Below are positions 57,276 through 64,000 of a DNA stretch of 64,000 nt, in pieces (the first letter of the stretch is position 1; every line of letters starts with the position of its first letter). Below the pieces are notes generated by a model, which made no database searches, was not told the DNA's origin, and worked only from the letters and a program-made list of their open reading frames with translations. Position numbers and translations under genes: made by a program. Origin of the DNA: Coriaria nepalensis (Eukaryota > Streptophyta > Magnoliopsida > Cucurbitales > Coriariaceae). The stretch lies in the NCBI GenBank assembly GCA_027186245.1, contig CP114483.1, forward strand, positions 3,482,001 to 3,546,000, read 5' to 3'.

Positions 57276-58785
57276 AGAGAGGCTTGGTGAAAGTATCTGT
57301 ATTCTAGTTTTCTGAATTGCAGAAAGCCATTATAATTTCTCCATTCTTCATCCTTTCTCAAATTGAGTGGAACTTAACCAAAATGTGTTTAGTTCTTCCA
57401 AAATTCATCGGATTTTCAGAGATGGCAATAGCAGATTTGCTATCACAATTTATGACAGTAGAGACAGATTAGTCAAACCCCAAATCAGCAAGTATTTTCC
57501 TGAGCCATACAGCATGATTGGAAGCCAAAACTGCTGCTACATATTCAGCCTTAGCAGAGGATTAAGCAACTATTCTTTGCTTCTTAGAATTCCAATAGAA
57601 TATCCTAGATCCTAGGGAGAAACAGAAGCCACTCGTGCTTTTTGAATCATTAATGGACCCTGCCCAATCACTGTCCACACAAGCTTCCAAGATCAACTCT
57701 CCTCCTTCATACAAAATCCCATAGTTGAGAGTGCTTTTTAGGTATCTCAACACTCTCTTTACAGCTCCCATATGGACTTGAGAAGGGTTGTTCATAAATC
57801 TGGATAGGATGCTAACAGAATATATAATATCTGGTCTGGTGGCAGTGAGGTACATCAAGCCTCCAATTAGGCTTCTATACACGGTTTCCTCTACCCTTGT
57901 TGATCCATCCTCTTTCCTTAGTTTTTCATTTGTTATCATAGGGGTAGAAACAGGATTGCTCAAATCCATTTGAAATTTCTTAACTAAGGACCTTGCATAC
58001 TTCTCCTGATATATGAATATACTCCTAGGCCCTTGAAATACTTCTATTCCCAAAAAAAAGTTCATAAGCCCCAGATCACTCATTTCAAATTCAGACATCA
58101 TTTCCTTCTTGATTTTTTCTATCATACTATGATTATTTCCAGTAACAAGCATATCATCAACATAGAGTGAAATTATAAGAGATAAATCACCTGAATGCTT
58201 AATGTATAGGGTTGGATCACTCTCACTTCTCTTAAATTCTGAATTGCACAAATGCAAATCAATTCTGCTGTATCAGGTTCTAGGGGCTTGCTTCAGTCCA
58301 TACAAGGCTTTCTTCAATCTATAGACCTTGGATTCTTGGTTCTTGATTTCAAACCCTTCCGGTTGATCCACATAGACCTCTTCCTCCAGAATTCCATTTA
58401 GAAATACTGACTTCACATCTAGTTGGTGAATTGACCAGTTTTTTCTAGCAGCCAAGGCTACGAGCAGCCTAATTGTATCCAATCTTGCTACTGGGGCAAA
58501 TGTATCAGTATAATCTACCTCATATTGTTGAGCATACCCCTTCACAACTAATCGAGCTTTGAACTTGTTAATTGAGCTGTCAGCATTAAGTTTGAGTTTG
58601 AAAATCCACTTTAGACCAATGATTTTCTTCCCTTCAGGTTTGTCCACAAAAATCCAAGTCTTGTTCTTCTTAATCATTTCTAGTTCATCGACCATGGCTT
58701 TCTTCCATCTATCATCAATTTGTGCTTCATAGAAGCAGGTTGGCTCAGAGAGTGCCACTGCATACCTTTGATAGATATCTCCCAA
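57276..58785 (-). pseudogene. Copia reverse transcriptase and RNase H region, broken
   Basis: 58273-58785 encodes the N-terminal half of RT ([54 protein letters not shown]). 57562-58257 has the catalytic YVDD and the start of RNase H (SDWAGSINDSKSTSGFCFSL). A nonsense codon follows IVA (57561), and RNase H homology continues in the same frame to about 57276 with several more stops. The element therefore lacks a usable polymerase. Confidence 0.92.
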
Positions 58786-58797
58786 ATCTCTGAATCT

Positions 58798-59865
58798 TTA
58801 ATTCACTGGTTCATCATCAGAGTCTTCATCATGCTCCAAATCAAAAGTCAAATTCTGATCTTCTTCAGGAGATTCAAGCAACTTCTCTTGATTTTCTTCT
58901 CCATCCCATTCAAAGACCTCTTGCTCATCTATCACAACATCTTTACATACATAGACTTTCTTCAAATTAGGACTAACTACTCTATAGGCCTTTGATGTCA
59001 AGCTATAGCCTATGAATATGCCTTTTTCTGCCTTCATACAGAGTTAATCTCTCATCTCTTCTGGAATATGGATGAAGCAGGGAGAACCAAAGACTTTGAG
59101 GTGAGTTACAGAAGGCTTAACTTTGGTCCAAGCTTCATGGGGAGTCTTGCCATCCACATCTTTTGTTGGCAAGAAATTTAGCAAATATACTTCTGTGCTT
59201 CCTGCCTCTGCCCATAACTTTCTTGGCACCTTTTTTTCAGCCATCATGCTTCTCACCATCTCCATAATAGTTATGTTTTTCCGTTCAGACACACCATTCT
59301 GTTGAGGAGTGTAACACACAGTGAGCTGGTGCTTAATCCCATGCTCTTCAAGATAAGCGTTGAACTGTGTGGAGGTATACACTCCTCCATTGTCTGATCT
59401 GAAGGTTTTAATCCGCCTTCCACTTTCTGTTTCTACCATACTTTTATACTTCACAAACATACTGAAGGCTTCAGATTTTTCCTTTATGAAATAGATTGAG
59501 CAGTATCTAAAGAAGTCATCTAAAAAAGTGATGAAGTACTTGCTTCCATTTAGAGATAACTCTCTCATAGGGCCGTATACATCCGAGTGGACCGAGTCAA
59601 GCCTCTCTTCAGCTCTATAGGCTTGATTCTTGGGAAATGCTTTTCTCTTCAACTTTCCCATCTGGCAATTTTCACAGATCTGTGGTTGAGGCTTAACTTG
59701 AGGCAAACCTTCAACCATACCTTCTGAGCTTAACCTCTCTATTGCTTTGAGGTCAAAGTGACCAAACCTTTTATGCCAAATCCAAGCTTCTTCTTCCTTG
59801 CAACTTAAAGCTTGATGTCTCCATTTCACAGAGAAACGGTTGTGATTAACAGGAACTTGAGCCAC
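58798..59865 (-). pseudogene. Copia integrase region, broken
   Basis: 59044-59865 holds the gag-pre-integrase zinc finger and the catalytic core with all three acidic residues recognisable. 58798-59037 is the downstream linker, separated by a stop. Integrase would insert the cDNA copy into host DNA. Confidence 0.92.
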
Positions 59866-59961
59866 TTACTTCCTCTTTGAATCCAGAATGATACAATGTT
59901 TGTCTTCAAACAATACAGAGTATCCATTATTTATAAGTTGTCCAACATTCAGAAGATTATG

Positions 59962-60198
59962 TTACAAGCTAGGAACTAGAAGCACATTCGAGATGAGCCT
60001 CATCCCTTTTCTAGTTTTGACAGTAACTGTCCCTTTTCCTCTAGCCCTTACAACTTCCCCGTTTCCAACTATGACATTAGTTGAAAAACTTATGTCTATA
60101 TCTTTAAATAGACCTTCATCATAAATCATATGGTTGGTACAACCACTATCAATCAGCCACTCATCACTAGTCTTGAGTTTGACAAACTCAGTAGCCAT
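59962..60198 (-). pseudogene. Copia aspartic protease region
   Basis: Contains the active-site motif DSG in WLIDSGCTNHM followed by the typical beta-rich stretch (VIVGNGEVVRARGKGTVTV). It is separated from gag and integrase by stops. Confidence 0.88.
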
Positions 60199-60240
60199 GA
60201 AGAGGTGCTCTTCATTTTTGGCTTCAGCTGCATTGACTTG

Positions 60241-61130
60241 TTAAGGTTGCTCAGGTCCTTTGTCTCTCTTCTTCTTGAAGCAATTCTTCTCAATATAGCC
60301 AAACAACTTACAATAGTAGCACTTAGGCTTCCCTTTCCATCGATATGTTTTCTCACCATGGAACTTTAACTTGCAAATAGAGCAACCATTTTTCTTTTTG
60401 TTTTCAGAACTGCTTGAGCTATGAGGGGCACTACTTCGATAATTCTCCCAAGGTTTTCCCTTGTGCTCCATTTGGAATGCACCTTCAACATCCTCCTCTT
60501 TCTTTTTTGCATGTCTTGATTCATTAGCCTCCAATGAACCAGTGAGTTCTGTCATGGTTAAGGAGCCAATATCCTTGCTTTCCTCTATTGCATCAATCTT
60601 GGAGTCAAACTTGGAGTCAAACTTGGAAGTAACACTTATAAGCATATTTTCAACTATCATCTTTTCTGTAACATTCTCTCCAAGAGTCTTCATTTGATTA
60701 GAGACCTCCATCATCCTCCCAGCATAGTCCTTAATGGACTCATATTCCTTCATTTTTAACCTCTTAAAATCTCTTTTGAGGTTTAACAATCTGATGTTCC
60801 TCACCCTCTCACTCCCTTGGAAATCCTTCTGCAAGGCATCCCATGCATTTTGGCTGAATTTATGCTAATGATCCGAGTGAATAGCTTATCATCAATCCCT
60901 GATTGAATGATGGCCAAAGCTCTATAATTATTCTATTTTTCTATCTTCTGCTGCTTGATCTGCTCCAGTGTATAATCCACTTCCTCTGATGGTGGTTTAT
61001 AACTAGTCTCCACTGATTCCCAAAGGCCATGAGCATGAAGATACGTGGTCATCTTTGCAGACCAACACTAATATCCATCACCACTAAATACTGAAGGTGA
61101 AAGTAAGTTAACACATTGATTAGGAGCCAT
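60241..61130 (-). pseudogene. Copia gag, broken by stops
   Basis: Begins with MAPNQCVNLLSPSVFSGDGY, then a stop at about 61070 and another near 60935. From 60834 the frame is open through a UBN2-like nucleocapsid region to a degenerate CCHC knuckle and a stop at 60241. A 12-bp in-frame repeat (FDSKFDSK, 60602-60625) is present. Confidence 0.9.
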
Positions 61131-61220
61131 CTCTCTTCTTCAACTTGCTTTAGGTTTTTTTTTGGAAAAAACGGATGAGAGGTAAGGTTTTGTTCAACGG
61201 TTTTTTTCGATCTTAAATGT

Positions 61221-61232
61221 GCTCTGATACCA
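61221..61232 (-). other. Copia primer-binding site (initiator tRNA-Met)
   Basis: On the minus strand this reads TGGTATCAGAGC, complementary to the 3' end of plant initiator tRNA-Met and the usual Copia primer site. It sits immediately inside the LTR end ...TCTAACA, so it fixes the LTR boundary at 61233 and the element's polarity. Confidence 0.95.
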
Positions 61233-62050
61233 TGTTAGAATTAAAAGGACAAACACATAAAATGTTTCACCTTAAGAACTTCAAGAAGTGCAAACCCAAA
61301 AAAAACAGAGAATAGAAAACAGAGGAGTTCTATAAAACTTCAGCAGATTTTCAATTGATCTAAACTTGAATAAATACCAACATACATTCATAAACAAAGT
61401 ACAACACTAGTGCACCATTAACAGGCTACACAAAAACGTGAAGAACACTTATACTCAACAAGAGCAATGACACTTACAATCAAAAACATAAAAGGACCAA
61501 AAAACAGAAAAGAAACTGAAATTTTACAACCACTTCATTGATAGTGAACAAAAAATAGCCAAAACTTGAACCACCTTCAATCTAACTTCGCACAAAACTC
61601 CTTCAGCAAGCCAATTCAAACTTGATCCAAGGCAAATTAGGAGAAATCAGATAAGCCAAGATCAGAAATTAACTCAAACTACTAATGTAACAGTAAAACT
61701 GAATTGGAGTTCAAACTTGACTTCCAGATAACCAAATCAGATGAGACTTGATCCCACAAGTTTGTAATGATCTAGGCTTGCTTTTAAAAGAGAAGTCAAT
61801 GCAGAAAAATGATCCAAACAAAAAGTCAACTGTTTTTGGATCATCCATCATTTGAGCAATTGAATCATGTCTTCAAACATTCTAGAATCCGCTAGAAGTA
61901 TCCATTTGGAATCCCAAATCCGAAAGCATGATGACATGTAGGATAGATACAAAGAGTGTTTCTCTATGCTTCACGGCCTATTGTCATGGAATCTAGAGTA
62001 TCCAAGTCAGCTTGTACAAAAACGACGGAGAGGGGGCGTGTTAGATTACA
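61233..62050 (-). repeat. 5' LTR of the Copia element
   Basis: About 818 bp. On the minus strand it ends ...TTAATTCTAACA next to the primer site. The other boundary is less sure; TGTAATCTAACACGCCCCCT starting at 62050 is my best guess, only two bases past the end of a TPR exon. Most of it matches 63066-63720 in inverted orientation. Confidence 0.88.
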
Positions 62051-62052
62051 AC

Positions 62053-63065
62053 CTGAAGGCATTTACTAGCTCTTTATTTTTCTGGATCAAGTTGCACGCC
62101 CTCGTAAAATGAATTGGCTGCTTCCTAGAACCTCTGCAATAAATTTAAGAAACCTGATTAGAGAAAATATCATATTTTTACTGTTTCATAAGACCAAATG
62201 AATCATAATAGCGTTTCAAAGAGAGCTTGCCTCCAATAAGCGTAAGGCAGCACCTTCCCGATAACAAGCTTTGGGCCAATTCGGTTTTAGTGCTCTGCAC
62301 GTCTTTGCATCTTCCAAGGATTGCTCGCTTTGGCCTAAAAGAAGGTGACACAGGCTTCGATTGGAATAAAATGTAGCGTCACTAGGGTCCAGATTGATTG
62401 CCTGGAATGAATCAAAAAATAAATCCATACACTTGTTAAATTATAGTTAACAGTAATCAAGACACAGAATGGATGAAGGAAGTACTCGTGTATACGCATC
62501 AATAGCCTTATGATAATCCTTTCTGTTGAAAGCTTCGGTTCCTCTTGACTTTTCTTCGGCAACTTTCTTCTTTGCTTCGGGTGTTACCTCAGTAATTGCC
62601 AAATCTTTAACAAATTATCGGATACTTAATCAGCTTCCATTATAATTTATAGGCGTCCCATTGTAACATACCAGATGATATAGTATAAAAAATATTATAA
62701 ACTCAAAGTTGAAGAAGGCCATCAAGAAACGCACCTCAGGGAAGTCTAGCTTTAGCGTATCTACATCCTTCTCATTTGTCTCTTCCATCTACATGACTCA
62801 GACCCAAAAAAGAAATTAAGGATAATAGCTCGACCATGAGACCAATATGCTAAGCAGCACTCTCTCCTTTTGGGATGTGGAAAACAATTATAAGAGGAGG
62901 CAAGTTTTCAGAGTTCCTACCATCCCTTCACACGAAAAGAAATTGAGAGTTTACCTGTTTGCTTTCTTCGGGCTGATAAAGATCGAGAATTCCCTCAACA
63001 TAAGTCACACGTTCGAGCACTTCAGAACCAAGATTGATGTAATGAGCAATTGCATCAAGGAGGAG
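62053..63065 (-). pseudogene. Ankyrin-TPR gene, part 2: linker and TPR exons, inverted
   Basis: On the minus strand the exons are about 62957-63065 (ending EGILDLYQPEESKQ), 62735-62788 (MEETNEKDVDTLKLDFPE), 62486-62587 (VTPEAKKKVAEEKSRGTEAF), 62231-62401 (SDATFYSNRSLCHLLLGQSE, NWPKACYREGAALRLLE) and 62053-62133 (EAANSFYEGVQLDP). These are the linker and TPR repeats expected downstream of the ankyrin exons at 55935-57275, but on the opposite strand. Damage: TAG at 62125-62127 in the last TPR exon, a one-base frameshift shortly after, and a GC donor after GAG at 62231. The upstream end stops abruptly where LTR sequence begins. Confidence 0.88.
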
Positions 63066-63720
63066 TGTTTGAAGACATGATTCAATTGCTCAAATGATGG
63101 ATGATCCAAAAATAGTTGACTTTTTGTTTGGATCATTTTTCTGCGTTGACTTCTCTTCTAGAAGCAAGCCTAGATCATTACAAACTTGTGGGATCGAGTC
63201 TCATCTGATTTGGTTCTCTGGAAGTCAAGTTTGAACTCCAATTCGATTTTACTATTCCATTAGTAGTTTGAGTTAATTTCTGATCGTGGTTGATCCAATT
63301 CCTCCTAATTTGCCTTGGATCAAGTTTGAATTGATGTTAGCTTGGTGAAGGAGCTTTGTGCGAAGTTAGATTAAAGGTGGTTCAAGTTATGGCTATTTTT
63401 TGTTTACTGTCAGTGAAGTGGTTGTAGAATTTCAGTTTCTTTTCTGTTTTTTGGTCCTTTTTTGTTTTTAATTATAAATGTCATTGCTCTTGTTGAATGT
63501 AAGTGTTCTTCACGTTTTTGTGTAGCCTGTTAATGGTGCACTGGTGTTGTACTTTGTTTATGAATGTATGTTGGTATTTATTCAAGTTTAGATCAATGAA
63601 AATCTGCTGAAGTTTTATAAAACTCCTATGTTTTATATTCTCTATTTTTTTTCTAGGTTTGCTGCTCTTGAATTTCTTAAGTAGAAACACTTTATGTATT
63701 TGTCATTTTAATTCTAACAT
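63066..63720 (+). repeat. 3' LTR of the same Copia element, 5'-truncated, opposite orientation
   Basis: Nearly the whole stretch is the reverse complement of 61233-61880, from TGTTTGAAGACATGATTCAA to ...TTTTAATTCTAACA. It lacks the first 165 or so bases of the 5' LTR. By eye about 50 differences and small indels over 650 bases, roughly 92% identity, so the insertion is not young. Confidence 0.92.
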
Positions 63721-63785
63721 AGAATAGCTTGTGATACCAAATTCTGTGCTCTCGTTCTTATTACTTGTCCGGATTTTCATTGCAG

Positions 63786-63840
63786 GGAAGCAGTTGAATC
63801 GGGGAGAAAGTTTCACAGAAAAGACGAGAAGAAATCTTAA
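63786..63840 (+). pseudogene. Ankyrin-TPR gene, part 3: last exon
   Basis: After TTGCAG the sequence encodes EAVESGRKFHRKDEKKS and a TAA. This is the C-terminus expected after the TPR exon that ends ...NAF plus a split Arg codon (AG|G). The phase fits exactly the end of the inverted exon at 62053. It is on the plus strand, like the ankyrin exons. The following sequence would be the 3' UTR. Confidence 0.85.
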
Positions 63841-64000
63841 ATTTTGACAATTTATTTTTTTGGGACACTTGTGGAAGGGGTTTAGAAGAACCAAAGATAT
63901 TCAATGCTTGTGACTTGTGAGAACTATGTTTAGCTTCAAATTTTACCGGTTCGGTCCGTTGCTCGGAATTCGATTATGATTTGCCATTCATTTGGATAAA

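Larger units (their letters stand above)
57276..62050 (-). mobile_element. Ty1/Copia LTR retrotransposon, degenerate, 3' LTR displaced by inversion
   Basis: Read on the minus strand: LTR (62050-61233), primer-binding site, gag (from ATG at 61130), protease, integrase, reverse transcriptase, RNase H, running to 57276. Gag has the UBN2-type region and a CCHC zinc knuckle in which the His is replaced by Tyr (CYYCKLFGYIEKNC). Protease has WLIDSGCTNHM. Integrase has the HHCC zinc finger (HKRFGHF, CENCQMGK) and DDE residues (SDVYG, RSDNGG, NGVSERKN). Reverse transcriptase has YVDDMLVTG. The order integrase before RT marks Copia. It cannot be active: stops interrupt gag (at about 61070 and 60935) and pol is split into at least five frames. 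The end of pol, with an FTKPL-type block at about 57276-57300, touches the ankyrin exon directly with no LTR. Confidence 0.96.

Noticed and set aside
63066..63720. A solo LTR from a second element
   Set aside because: It lies exactly where the missing 3' LTR of the neighbouring Copia belongs once the inversion is undone, so a separate insertion is not needed.

Overview
The window is nuclear DNA of a flowering plant, almost certainly a eudicot. It is AT-rich, with many short AT-rich introns, microsatellites and a Ty1/Copia retrotransposon. Its gene families are plant-specific: class XI myosin, GIF/AN3, VQ, WAVE-DAMPENED2-like, GTD-binding (DUF593) and CrRLK1L. A cucurbit would fit, but nothing here proves it. 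No rRNA, tRNA or CRISPR array was seen.

Layout. 1-1071 (-): 5' part of GPI8, the catalytic subunit of GPI transamidase, running off the left edge. 1910-11492 (+): an intact 38-exon class XI myosin, about 1533 aa. 13466-13990 (+): a VQ-motif protein. 15821-18144 (-): GIF1/AN3 co-activator. 20786-21163 (-): a small secreted peptide precursor. 22440-24245 (-): a membrane-anchored myosin XI-binding protein. 25190-26165: an array of palindromic repeats. 26849-32139 (-): a triple-KH RNA-binding protein. 33757-35651 (-): an Alba protein. 39066-40619 (+): a WVD2-like TPX2-domain protein. 41158-43715 (+): a decayed plastid-type FAD oxidoreductase. 48305-49279 (-): histone H1. 51339-53927 (-): an ANXUR-type receptor kinase. 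Joined exon lengths of every complete multi-exon gene add up to whole codons, which supports the splice models.

The most unusual part is 55 kb to the right end. An ankyrin-TPR gene is in pieces: ankyrin exons on + (55935-57275), TPR exons on - (62053-63065), last exon on + (63786-63840). Between them lies a minus-strand Copia element whose only complete LTR is at 61233-62050; a second LTR copy, in the opposite orientation, lies at 63066-63720. One inversion of about 57275-63065 puts everything back in order: ankyrin, TPR, 5' LTR, gag-pol, 3' LTR, last exon. Premature stops, frameshifts and a missing 5' end show that the locus is dead. Beside it, a fragment of the receptor-kinase ectodomain is bracketed by about 150-bp direct repeats.

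The genes are independent eukaryotic units and no operon is expected. One functional link stands out: the myosin XI motor and a member of the family that recruits it to membranes lie about 11 kb apart.
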